Origin: Emticicia oligotrophica DSM 17448
GTDB lineage: Bacteria; Bacteroidota; Bacteroidia; Cytophagales; Spirosomataceae
Length of the DNA: 64,000 bases
Assembly: GCF_000263195.1 (NCBI RefSeq)
Contig: NC_018748.1
Coordinates: 2,914,001-2,978,000, forward strand
Direction: 5' to 3'
Every line of letters begins with the position of its first letter. Position 1 is the first letter of the stretch. This document shows, piece after piece, positions 34,723-42,845 of this stretch. The position numbers were made by a program, and so were the translations under genes. The notes beneath the pieces were generated by a model, which was not told where the DNA came from, ran no database searches, and worked only from the letters and a program-made list of their open reading frames with translations.

Positions 34723-35511
34723 TTAAGTATTCTGAATACTCTCCGTCAACACTTCGTAAATCTCTAATAATCTAGCATCATCTCGTAGGTAATCAAGGTG
34801 GCGATTAATAATTGATTTATCACGCCTAATGGCTGGCCCAGTTTGTACTTCAACAGGGTCATTAGCATTGAGTGCTTTTTTGAATGTTTCTGATATCAGA
34901 GGTTTCAATAAGTCAAAATCAAGATTTTCACTATCGGTGATTGTTTTCGATAAAGCCAGTAAATGATTCGTAAAATTACAAGCAAAGACAGCTGCTACGT
35001 GTAAGACTCTTCGTTCGGCCGAATCAATAAAATAAACATGCTGACTAATTTCTTGAGCGATTTCGAGTAAAATTTGTTCTACGTCTTCATCATCAGATTC
35101 TAAACAAAGTGGAACTGATTTAAAATTGAGTTCTTTTCCAGCCGTGAAAGTCATGAGCGGATAAAAAACTGCACATTTTACGGGCAAATCATGATGAATT
35201 TGCATTAGTTTTTGTAAATCTTCCAACGATTTTGTGCCTGAAGTATGGGCCAAAATAGCATCCTCTGGTAGGATAAGTTTAGAACAAACATCTTCCCAAG
35301 CATCATCGGCAACTGCCAAAATAAAGAATTCTGCTTCGCTCTCGGCAAAATTCAAGTCAGTAGTAGCCTCTGCACGATAAAGTAATGAGCAAAGTTTCTC
35401 TGCTTTATCTTCGGTTCTGCTAAAAACTTCACAGATTGTATGATGGTGGTCTTCGAGCGTAATTGCTAAGTGCCAAGCCACATTGCCAGCCCCAATGATA
35501 GAGATTTTCAT
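34723..35511 (-). CDS. Rossmann-like and DUF2520 domain protein
   Basis: A 262-residue NAD(P)-binding protein. The N-terminal Rossmann fold has ISIIGAGNVAWHLA, and the C-terminal helical DUF2520 domain (about 130-255) contains AAVFACNFTNHLLALS and GPAIRRDKSIINRHLDYL. It is related to pyrroline-carboxylate reductase and F420-dependent reductases. The reaction is unknown, although ketopantoate-like or imine substrates are plausible. Convergent with fbaA. Confidence 0.88.
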   Translation of the reverse strand: MKISIIGAGNVAWHLAITLEDHHHTICEVFSRTEDKAEKLCSLLYRAEATTDLNFAESEAEFFILAVADDAWEDVCSKLILPEDAILAHTSGTKSLEDLQKLMQIHHDLPVKCAVFYPLMTFTAGKELNFKSVPLCLESDDEDVEQILLEIAQEISQHVYFIDSAERRVLHVAAVFACNFTNHLLALSKTITDSENLDFDLLKPLISETFKKALNANDPVEVQTGPAIRRDKSIINRHLDYLRDDARLLEIYEVLTESIQNT

Positions 35512-35853
35512 TTGAAAAATTAGATATTCGTTGACAACTAAATTAGGCTAAATTGTTGAAAGGTTGAAAAAAAAACATCAACTTTCTTTCATAAAATATA
35601 GTCAACTAACAATTTCATGTAGTAGTATTCATCAGTACAAAATGCTCTAAAAAGCGGTTAAATATATGATTTGACCGCTTATATTGCTTATACTCTAGTT
35701 AATAAACTAAGAAAAAGAATAGTTGAGGCTTCAATCAAAACGTAAAAATTAGCTTAGATAAAAAATGGCTTAATATTTGATTAACAAGAAATATCGCCTT
35801 TTGTGAGAAAAAAGGTGATGTATATCATCTATTTATAAATTAAAAACTTTGCT
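35512..35853. other. Divergent intergenic region, 342 bases, with a hairpin
   Basis: AT-rich region upstream of both the DUF2520 and thioredoxin genes. The hairpin at 35652-35662/35670-35680 (AAGCGGTTAAA and near complement, one wobble) stands in its middle, followed by few T. It may belong to an unannotated small RNA or be a remnant. No ORF is seen. Confidence 0.4.
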
Positions 35854-36333
35854 ATGAGACTTCAACTAACACTGCTGTTGGGAGTTACACTTGTAACACT
35901 TGCTTCTTACACTTCATTAGAAAATGTACCCCAAAATCAAATTGATTTTTATCAGGGTAGTTATGATGATTTTTTGAGAGAGGCTAAAAAACTTAAAAAG
36001 CCAATTTTACTTGATTTTTGGGCAAGTTGGTGTGGCCCGTGCAAGAAACTCGAAAATGAAACTTTTTCGAATCCTAGTTTAGTGTCATTTTTAAACACAA
36101 ACTACATGGTATATAAGGTAGATATTGATTCGTTTGATGGAATGGCTATTGCTGACCGTTTTTCGGTAGATGTTTATCCGACATTAGTTTTGTTAGATGC
36201 TAAAACGAAATATGTGGGGCGTTATCGTGGATTTTTTCCTGCCGATTATCTTAAGAATGAATTAGAACGAGCAAAATCACAAAAAGGGAAGCATTTTATT
36301 GCACCTAAAATAAATACAACCGCTTCGCTATAA
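35854..36333 (+). CDS. Exported thioredoxin-fold protein
   Basis: A 159-residue thioredoxin-family protein with the redox motif WCGPC (Cys60, Cys63) inside LLDFWASWCGPCKK. The hydrophobic N-terminus (2-18) is probably a signal peptide or anchor, placing it in the periplasm as a disulfide reductase or chaperone. VYPTLVLLD holds the cis-Pro. A C-terminal basic tail of about 20 residues follows the fold. It is monocistronic and ends at a bidirectional terminator. Confidence 0.9.
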   Translation: MRLQLTLLLGVTLVTLASYTSLENVPQNQIDFYQGSYDDFLREAKKLKKPILLDFWASWCGPCKKLENETFSNPSLVSFLNTNYMVYKVDIDSFDGMAIADRFSVDVYPTLVLLDAKTKYVGRYRGFFPADYLKNELERAKSQKGKHFIAPKINTTASL

Positions 36334-36395
36334 AACTTTAATGATGCACTGAGTTGAACCTTTATATATTGGAAGTTGATTTAGGCTTCTAGATT

Positions 36396-36423
36396 AAAAG
36401 CTACCTAAATGGTAGCTTTTTTT
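36396..36423. terminator. Bidirectional terminator
   Basis: Arms AAAAGCTACC (36396-36405) and complement (36411-36420), 5-base loop, then T. The minus-strand neighbour's stop codon (36422-36424) touches its end. Confidence 0.85.
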
Positions 36424-36976
36424 AATATGACCAGAATTTAGGTAATTGCATTTGACGAGCATAATAAGCTGGGCACTTAGTATGCACTCTTTCAAGCAAG
36501 AGATTCATGCTTTTTTCAAATTCTACATAATAATCTTCGTGTAGTTTTGGTAATTTTTTAAGAATTAACTCCGTTCGTTTGGCAATATATAAAGCGATTG
36601 AGTCAGTTTTACCTGAATAATTTTCCAAATGGGAAGCTTGATTTTCAAAAAACATATCTAATAAATAAAGATTAAGCTCTATTTCACCATATTTATCTTT
36701 AGTTACTTTTACATGATGAGTGATACGCCCACTTAAGTCTCGCATATCCATCATCATCCATCCTGGTGTATCATGATACATTTTCGATACCTTCAATATT
36801 TGTTTTTTTATCTCTTCACGTTTAAATTTTAAATCAGATTCATCTTCAAGTAGTTGAAAATAAAGTTGTTCGCTCAATAACTCATTTTTACTTATAAGTT
36901 TGAGTAAAAGTTTGTCTTTTTCTTTTGAGGGTAATTCTAAAATTGCCTTTTCGAGTTCTTTAGGTAGCTTTGCCAT
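36422..36976 (-). CDS. Conserved hypothetical alpha-helical protein
   Basis: A 184-residue soluble protein with no family I can name. It is mainly helical and charged. It begins AKLPKELEKAILELPSKEKD, has a middle segment PGWMMMDMRDLSGRITHHV with several Met and a His pair, and ends AYYARQMQLPKFWSY. No signal peptide or membrane segment. Flanked by terminators on both sides, so it is transcribed alone. Confidence 0.7.
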   Translation of the reverse strand: MAKLPKELEKAILELPSKEKDKLLLKLISKNELLSEQLYFQLLEDESDLKFKREEIKKQILKVSKMYHDTPGWMMMDMRDLSGRITHHVKVTKDKYGEIELNLYLLDMFFENQASHLENYSGKTDSIALYIAKRTELILKKLPKLHEDYYVEFEKSMNLLLERVHTKCPAYYARQMQLPKFWSY

Positions 36977-37011
36977 TAATAAAGATAAATTATGCTACTG
37001 ATAAAAACACC

Positions 37012-37038
37012 AAAACCTCTGAAAGGTTCAGAGGTTTT
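37012..37038. terminator. Hairpin terminator after the FKBP gene
   Basis: Perfect 12-base arms AAAACCTCTGAA (37012-37023) and complement (37027-37038), 3-base loop. It lies just downstream of the minus-strand FKBP gene. Confidence 0.8.
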
Positions 37039-37066
37039 GCATGTAAAATTCTAAAACGAATTTAAG

Positions 37067-37930
37067 TTATTTCGCACTTACAATTTCTACGTTAAAAATA
37101 AGCGGTGCATAAGGCGGAATGGTCGTATTACTACCATTTACACCATAACCTAAGGTTGATGGAAATACGAGCACAGCTTTTTCGCCCACCCGCATTTTTA
37201 ATAATCCTTCTTCAAAACCTTTTACTACTGCTCCATCTCCTAATCCTACTGTTAATTGACCAGAGTCAAATTGTTTGCCAGTAGAGGCTAAATAGCCCGT
37301 GTATTTTACAACTGTCGATAAGCCTACTTTTAGCTGAGTACCCGTTGGTGCTTCAAGAGTGCGTAAGAAGCGAAGACCAGTTGAGGTTTTTTCAGTTAGA
37401 GGAAGTTTTGCTGCTGCTACATAATCATCAATGATCTGATCTTCAGAACGAAGTTTTACTAACTCTAAATCTAATTTGAGTACTGAATTAGCAGGAACTG
37501 TCACACTCGCCTGCGAACCAAATCCTAACTGCGAAGGAATGAGGAAGGTACCTCGTTCACCTTCTTTTAAAATAGACATTGCCTCTAGAAAACCAGCTAT
37601 TACATTGGCTGCTCCTAAAGTAATTTTTGCTGGTTCGTTCTTTAATCTTGAAGTACTATCAATACGAGTACCATCAAGTAGATAAAGGAAATAGTGAAAA
37701 GTTACTTCATCTCCTACTTGTGCATTTCGCCCTAAAGTTGGTTTATTAACCGAATACCAAACCCCCGTAGCGGTGTTGAGCATCTGAAGATTTTTTTGTT
37801 TTATATAATCAGATATAGCCTGAGCATCTCTTTTATTGGTGGCTTCGATATTATTTTCTAAGAAACCACTACATGAACTTACAAACAAACCTAAACCTAC
37901 TAAAACAAATAATAAGGCAATCTTCTTCAT
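37067..37930 (-). CDS. FKBP-type peptidyl-prolyl isomerase lipoprotein, two domains
   Basis: A 287-residue lipoprotein with signal to VSSC (Cys20). There are two FKBP domains, at about 65-155 and 190-285. Each carries landmarks such as VTFHYFLYLLDGTRIDS, EGERGTFLIPSQLGFG, VVKYTGYLASTGKQFDS and EKAVLVFPSTLGYG. It should speed prolyl isomerisation or act as a chaperone for exported proteins at the membrane. The second FKBP lipoprotein lies 62 bases upstream, with a hairpin between that may reduce read-through. Confidence 0.92.
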   Translation of the reverse strand: MKKIALLFVLVGLGLFVSSCSGFLENNIEATNKRDAQAISDYIKQKNLQMLNTATGVWYSVNKPTLGRNAQVGDEVTFHYFLYLLDGTRIDSTSRLKNEPAKITLGAANVIAGFLEAMSILKEGERGTFLIPSQLGFGSQASVTVPANSVLKLDLELVKLRSEDQIIDDYVAAAKLPLTEKTSTGLRFLRTLEAPTGTQLKVGLSTVVKYTGYLASTGKQFDSGQLTVGLGDGAVVKGFEEGLLKMRVGEKAVLVFPSTLGYGVNGSNTTIPPYAPLIFNVEIVSAK

Positions 37931-37958
37931 CTCTATTTTACTATTAATTTAAAATATA

Positions 37959-37987
37959 ACGAGCCAAATTTTTAGAACTTGGCTCGT
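37959..37987. terminator. Hairpin between the two FKBP genes
   Basis: Perfect arms ACGAGCCAA (37959-37967) and complement (37979-37987), 11-base AT-rich loop. It ends or attenuates the upstream FKBP transcript. Confidence 0.6.
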
Positions 37988-37992
37988 AGTGA

Positions 37993-38838
37993 TTATTTAA
38001 CATCTAATATTTCCATTTCAAAAATCAATGAACTGAAAGGTTCGATTGGACCCCCACCTTGTTCGCCATAAGCTAAACTCGAAGGGATGAAGATAATGCT
38101 TTTTTCGCCTTTCTTCATTAATAATAATGCTTGTTCCCAACCCGGAATCACTGCTCCTTGACCTACTGTTACTTGGAATTTTGGACCAGGCTTACCTACT
38201 GAACTATCAAATACCTTTCCGTTCATTAGTTTACCTGTATAATCAACCGTTACAACTTGTCCTGCTTTGATTAAATCACCTGTACCTTCTTTAACAACGG
38301 TATGATAGATACCATATTGTGTTTTAGTTGCATTTGGAAAGTTTTTCTTTGCAAATTCTTCCATTAATTTTGCTTCGTTGTTCTTTTTCTCATTTTGAGC
38401 CTTCTGGAAATCTTCACGAGTTTGTGTAGATTTGATTTTAACGATGAATTTTAAATCAGACCCTTTCGTGATACCCGGAGGAATGGTTTGTCCCATACGT
38501 GTGAAAAGTGAGTCGGCATTCACAAAAACAGTGGCACTATCTCCTTCTGTAAGGTGCATAAGTGCGTTTTCGAATGAACCCTTATACAAACCTGGCTGAG
38601 CAACCATAGTGATTGGTTGTTTACGCTTGTAAGTATCTTCGAAAGTAGAGTCGATAGAAGACTTAATCACTAAATCGAAGGTTAACATATCGCCAGTTTT
38701 AATCTTTTTTCCTTTACCTGCTTCGTGAATTTGGTATTTTGAGCCATCTGGGTCTTCTGTAACCTTAAATTGATTACAAGAGAAAAGAAGGCTTGTTGCA
38801 GCTGCAACGCTCAATGTTGTTTTAAAAAATTTTGTCAT
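37993..38838 (-). CDS. FKBP-type peptidyl-prolyl isomerase lipoprotein
   Basis: A 281-residue lipoprotein with signal to LFSC (Cys21). The C-terminal FKBP domain (about 185-281) is complete, with VVTVDYTGKLMNGKVFDS and EKSIIFIPSSLAYGEQG. The N-terminal half (about 35-135) is a degenerate FKBP-like domain, and a charged helix lies between them. Periplasm-facing folding helper. Its start is 56 bases after the phosphoesterase stop, so it probably shares that promoter. Confidence 0.91.
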   Translation of the reverse strand: MTKFFKTTLSVAAATSLLFSCNQFKVTEDPDGSKYQIHEAGKGKKIKTGDMLTFDLVIKSSIDSTFEDTYKRKQPITMVAQPGLYKGSFENALMHLTEGDSATVFVNADSLFTRMGQTIPPGITKGSDLKFIVKIKSTQTREDFQKAQNEKKNNEAKLMEEFAKKNFPNATKTQYGIYHTVVKEGTGDLIKAGQVVTVDYTGKLMNGKVFDSSVGKPGPKFQVTVGQGAVIPGWEQALLLMKKGEKSIIFIPSSLAYGEQGGGPIEPFSSLIFEMEILDVK

Positions 38839-38894
38839 TGAAATTGGTATATTAATATTGAATTTAAGCTTTGTAAAATTATTTTATTTGAAAT

Positions 38895-39932
38895 TTAATT
38901 GCCCACTAACTGCTCTTTATATTGTGGTAGTAAGGCTAAAAATTGCTCTACAGTTTTCTCAAGTGATTCACTCGAACGCCCTCCCGCTGCATTTTTATGA
39001 CCGCCTCCATTAAAGTGAGTACGAGCTAATTCGCTTACCGAAAAATCATCTACCGAACGCAATGAAATTCGAATCATATCTTCTTTTTCGGTAAAAATAG
39101 CGGCCATGATTACACCTTTGATAGAAAGCCCATAATTCACTACTCCTTCAGTATCTCCATTTTTTGAGCTAAATCTACTTAATTCCTCTTTCGAAATAGC
39201 CATGTAAGCCACATTGTATTCAGGAAGATAAGTGAGTTTTTCTCCTAAAACAAATCCTAAAAATTTCATTCGGTCGAATGAATTACTATCAAAAATCCTT
39301 CTGTGGATGCCATTCGAATGAATGCCGACAGCAATTAATTCGCCGGCAATTCGGTGTACTTCTTGCGTAGTACTATCAAATCTGAACGACCCCGTGTCTG
39401 TCACAAGACCCGCATAAAGACATTCTGCAGTTGGAATATCAATCAGTTCTTTATCGCCAAGTTTTTCAATTAACTCATAAATTAACTCACAAGTAGCTGC
39501 GGCTCGCTCATTCCAGAAAACATAATCGGCAAAGGCTTCAGGTTGTTGGTGGTGGTCAACTAAAACTTTTTTTGCAGGTGCTTGGCGAACAAATGCTTCC
39601 ATACTTTTGATTCGATTAAGAATCGAAAAGTCTAGACAGAAAATCATTTCTGCATTTGCGATAAGCTTTTTGGCAGTTTCGTGTCGTTCTCCCTCAAAAT
39701 TAATTACATCACTTTCACCCGACATCCACCTTAAGAAATCCGGATAATCAGTTGGGGTGATTACTGTAGGATGGTGTCCTTTTTTCTTTAGGTATGCGGC
39801 TAAGCCCAACGATGAGCCAAGTGCGTCGGCATCGGGGTTTTGATGGGTAGTAATGACAATTTTTCGAGGTACACTCAGAAAATCGTTGAACGACTGTAAT
39901 TTTTGATTTGACTCTGTAAAAAAATCTCGCAT
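38895..39932 (-). CDS. nrnA: DHH-family phosphoesterase (NrnA-type oligoribonuclease / pAp phosphatase)
   Basis: A 345-residue cytoplasmic enzyme with an N-terminal DHH domain (NPDADALGSSLGLA, LDFSILNRI, VDHHQQPE) and a C-terminal DHHA1 domain ending in HFNGGGHKNAAGG. Family members degrade nano-RNAs and pAp or cleave c-di-nucleotide linear products. The ATG at 39932 is the start: the longer frame opens with a TTG that is itself the end of the -7 box TAACTTTG (39948-39955, minus strand). That implies a leader of only about ten bases. First gene before the FKBP lipoproteins. Confidence 0.9.
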   Translation of the reverse strand: MRDFFTESNQKLQSFNDFLSVPRKIVITTHQNPDADALGSSLGLAAYLKKKGHHPTVITPTDYPDFLRWMSGESDVINFEGERHETAKKLIANAEMIFCLDFSILNRIKSMEAFVRQAPAKKVLVDHHQQPEAFADYVFWNERAAATCELIYELIEKLGDKELIDIPTAECLYAGLVTDTGSFRFDSTTQEVHRIAGELIAVGIHSNGIHRRIFDSNSFDRMKFLGFVLGEKLTYLPEYNVAYMAISKEELSRFSSKNGDTEGVVNYGLSIKGVIMAAIFTEKEDMIRISLRSVDDFSVSELARTHFNGGGHKNAAGGRSSESLEKTVEQFLALLPQYKEQLVGN

Positions 39933-39947
39933 AACCCTGCAAATGTA

Positions 39948-39955
39948 CAAAGTTA
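39948..39955 (-). promoter_or_regulatory. -7 box of the phosphoesterase gene
   Basis: TAACTTTG on the minus strand, a full match to TAnnTTTG, 16 bases before the ATG. A -33 element at the usual distance is not evident. Confidence 0.55.
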
Positions 39956-40161
39956 TGATGGTAATTCAAAAATGACATAGAAGACTATGATAAAGGAAGA
40001 TTATTTTACAAATATTAAATATAGTATTTGACTGTATTTTAGTTGAAGATAATTAATTTTGGCAATCAATAAGGTTTTTATAAAAAGTTTTAAAAATGCT
40101 TTGTTTGCCAAAATCATATTGCAATGTATAATTGAAAAAACTATTTTTAACCCTATCTCTA

Positions 40162-41793
40162 ATGAAACGACTAATCTTTTTACTTTTTTTAATAGGATTT
40201 GGAGCTTCAGCTCAAAAAAAAGAAACACCAACTACCTCAAAAAAACCTAAACTTGTATTAGGTATCATGGTTGACCAAATGCGTTATGACTACCTTTATC
40301 GCTACTACGATAAATATACTGAAGGTGGGTTCAAGCGTTTAATGAATGAAGGGTTCAACTGTAAAAACAATCATTATCATTATGCTAATACAATAACTGG
40401 CCCAGGACACGCCGCTGTTTACACAGGCTCGGTTCCAGCAGTAAATGGTATTATTGGTAATGAATGGTACGACCCACTGGCTAATCGCTCGGTATATGTA
40501 GCCGAGGATACAACTGTAAAAGCAGTTGGAACAGAGGCTTCTGCCGTTGAAGGAAAGCGTTCGCCTGTAAATATGCACACAACTACCATCACCGACCAGT
40601 TGAAGATTGCTACCGAGTTTCGCTCTAAAGTAATTGGGATTGCAATCAAAGATAGAGGAGGTATTTTACCAGCAGGCCACAGTGCCGATGCGGCTTATTG
40701 GTTTGATGCGAAGTCAGGAAATTGGATTTCGAGTACTTATTATATGAATGAGCTACCAAAGTGGGTTCAAGATTTTAATGCTCAGAAGTGGCCAGATAAA
40801 CTAATTGCTCAAAAGTGGACCACTCTTTTACCGATTAAAGAATACACTGAAAGTGAAGAAGATGACCAAGAATATGAGAATGTTCTCTCGGGTGAAAAAT
40901 CGCCTGTTTTCCCTCATTCTTTAGCGAATATTTCTGCATTACTTACTTCGGCTTACGGAAATACGCTTACGAAAGAAATGACTTTGGCTACGCTTAAAAA
41001 TGAAAAAATGGGGCAAAGTAAAGAAACAGATTTTCTTTGTGTAAGTTTCTCAACTCCTGATTATGTAGGACATGCCACAGGTACTCATTCTATTGAAATA
41101 GAAGATACCTATCTACGTCTTGACCGCGATATTGCTGAAGTATTGAAAAATTTAGATATGACTTTAGGTAAAGGTAATTATACAGTATTTCTTACCGCTG
41201 ACCACGGGGTAGCTGATGTAGCTGGATTCTTGAAAAAGCATAAAATTCCATCGGGTATTGTAGAACTATCGAAAGAAATAAACTACCTAAATGGAGAAAT
41301 GGTGGCTAAATTTGGTGAAGGTAAATGGATTAAAGCTCAAGATAACTACCAGTTATATCTTGACAAAGATTTGATGAAAAAGAAGAATGTTTCAATGGCT
41401 CAAGTTTATGAATTAGTCAAAGAAAAAATGCTCATTCTGGGTTCATCAGTTTATCAAGTTGTGAATATGCACGATATTGCTTCGGCAACTATTCCGCCCT
41501 ACTATAAACCATTAATTGAGAATGTGTATAATCCAAAACGCAGTGGAGATATCATGATTTTATTTGAGCCTGCTTGGTATAGTGGTTATAAGAAAGGTAC
41601 AACTCACGGTACAATGTGGCAATATGACCGCCACGTGCCTTTATTATGGTATGGATGGGGTGTTCAACAAGGCGAAACCGTTGAACAAACTTATATCGCC
41701 GATATTTCTGCTACTTTGGCAGCAATGTTGAATATTTTAGAACCAAATGGTTGCGTTGGTCAACCGATTAAGGAGGTTATCAAAAAGAAGTAA
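40162..41793 (+). CDS. PafA-type alkaline phosphatase family enzyme, exported
   Basis: A 543-residue exported enzyme of the alkaline phosphatase superfamily (nucleotide pyrophosphatase/PafA branch). Signal peptide MKRLIFLLFLIGFGASAQ, then metal Asp in GIMVDQMRYDYL, the Thr nucleophile in NTITGPGHAAVYTG, SFSTPDYVGHATG, LTADHGVADV and the late His in TTHGTMWQYD. PafA enzymes are calcium- and phosphate-insensitive periplasmic phosphomonoesterases. The ATG at 40162 is used instead of an upstream TTG because it gives a clean signal peptide. The small HExxH protein follows after 44 bases. Confidence 0.92.
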   Translation: MKRLIFLLFLIGFGASAQKKETPTTSKKPKLVLGIMVDQMRYDYLYRYYDKYTEGGFKRLMNEGFNCKNNHYHYANTITGPGHAAVYTGSVPAVNGIIGNEWYDPLANRSVYVAEDTTVKAVGTEASAVEGKRSPVNMHTTTITDQLKIATEFRSKVIGIAIKDRGGILPAGHSADAAYWFDAKSGNWISSTYYMNELPKWVQDFNAQKWPDKLIAQKWTTLLPIKEYTESEEDDQEYENVLSGEKSPVFPHSLANISALLTSAYGNTLTKEMTLATLKNEKMGQSKETDFLCVSFSTPDYVGHATGTHSIEIEDTYLRLDRDIAEVLKNLDMTLGKGNYTVFLTADHGVADVAGFLKKHKIPSGIVELSKEINYLNGEMVAKFGEGKWIKAQDNYQLYLDKDLMKKKNVSMAQVYELVKEKMLILGSSVYQVVNMHDIASATIPPYYKPLIENVYNPKRSGDIMILFEPAWYSGYKKGTTHGTMWQYDRHVPLLWYGWGVQQGETVEQTYIADISATLAAMLNILEPNGCVGQPIKEVIKKK

Positions 41794-41837
41794 AAAGCAG
41801 ATGATTAAGCATGATTTTGCTTTAAGAAATTGAAAAA

Positions 41838-42152
41838 ATGATTGTTATTAAAGGAGTTCCACTCCGAAAAATACAAGGAATTACGCTCTTTCCGTTTATT
41901 ATTGTGCGTTCTAAAAAGCCTAGTAAAGTGCTGATTAATCATGAAATGATTCATATCAGACAGCAATTAGAACTGCTAATTTTACCATTTTATATTTGGT
42001 ATGTAGGAGAGTGGCTTTTTCATTATTTTCGTTGTAGAAAATTTTGGCAAGCGTATCGAAAAATTAGTTTCGAATGTGAAGCTTATGATAATGAAGAAGA
42101 TTTTGAGTATTTGCAAAAAAGAAGGTTCTGGAATTTCCTTAAATATTTTTAA
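41838..42152 (+). CDS. Small HExxH protein, putative minimal metallopeptidase
   Basis: A 104-residue protein with the zinc-peptidase motif HEMIH inside LINHEMIHIRQQLELL, a hydrophobic helix (LLILPFYIWYVGEWLF, about 48-64) and an acidic stretch FECEAYDNEEDF that could supply a third ligand. The layout recalls a stripped-down M48/M56 core. I recall it as an unnamed conserved protein of Bacteroidota; activity is unproven. Downstream of the PafA-type gene and probably co-transcribed. Its stop overlaps a strong terminator. Confidence 0.75.
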   Translation: MIVIKGVPLRKIQGITLFPFIIVRSKKPSKVLINHEMIHIRQQLELLILPFYIWYVGEWLFHYFRCRKFWQAYRKISFECEAYDNEEDFEYLQKRRFWNFLKYF

Positions 42153-42196
42153 GAATAAAGTCAGACTCCGCATTTGCAGAGTCTGACTTTATTCTT
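42151..42196. terminator. Strong bidirectional terminator
   Basis: Perfect 18-base arms 42151-42168 and 42179-42196 (core AATAAAGTCAGACTC and complement) with a 10-base loop and flanking T. It overlaps the stop of the HExxH gene and lies next to the stop of the convergent YhhN gene. Confidence 0.9.
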
Positions 42197-42197
42197 T

Positions 42198-42845
42198 TTA
42201 CTGCTTTCGGTTCAATAAAATGCCATTGACAATGAAATATTGAGCAACGATATAAGTAATCATTATCCAAAAGCCAGAAAGGGGTATTGCTATTGCAAAT
42301 TTATTGATAGCAATTAGCGAGTCGGAAATGATAAAAAGGATAGCTCCAATCAATACTTGTTGAAAGCTATTGGTGGAACTTGTCCGCTCGGAGGCTGTTA
42401 TTCCCATCAGACTAATCGCACAAGCATAGACAATTACCGGAGCTTTGAATGCTGCTGGAATACTTCCGAATAAAAAAGTTAGCAGTGAAATGACATAAAT
42501 AAGAAATGGTATTCTCCTAATATGCTGAGTTTTCCCTTGCTTTCGAAAAACAAAAGCGTAAGATAATTGAGATACTAAAAATGAACCTAAACCTAAAAGA
42601 AAAAACTGCGGATTTTTTCCTTGAAACATGAGAAAAGTATCGCCCAAACAAGAAAAAACCAAAGCAATAATCATGATTCTATCGACAGTATTTAGGCTTG
42701 TTTTTACATGCTGAAAATAAAAAATAGCCAAAGTAATCATGAGCAATGGCTTTGTCAGAAAATTAAGCCATTCAAGTCCCAAAAAGCCTGAAAAAATGTT
42801 GGTTATGCCGAGAATGGCATAAGTAATGGTTTGGTTACGATTCAT
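42198..42845 (-). CDS. YhhN/TMEM86-family lysoplasmalogenase-like membrane protein
   Basis: A 215-residue protein with about eight membrane helices. TKPLLMITLAIFYF near the N-terminus and CLGDTFLM (the conserved Gly-Asp) in the third helix define the YhhN family, whose animal and some bacterial members cleave the vinyl ether of lysoplasmalogens. Activity here is unproven. Its first codons overlap the end of the M28 peptidase gene by 11 bases, so translation is probably coupled. Confidence 0.85.
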   Translation of the reverse strand: MNRNQTITYAILGITNIFSGFLGLEWLNFLTKPLLMITLAIFYFQHVKTSLNTVDRIMIIALVFSCLGDTFLMFQGKNPQFFLLGLGSFLVSQLSYAFVFRKQGKTQHIRRIPFLIYVISLLTFLFGSIPAAFKAPVIVYACAISLMGITASERTSSTNSFQQVLIGAILFIISDSLIAINKFAIAIPLSGFWIMITYIVAQYFIVNGILLNRKQ

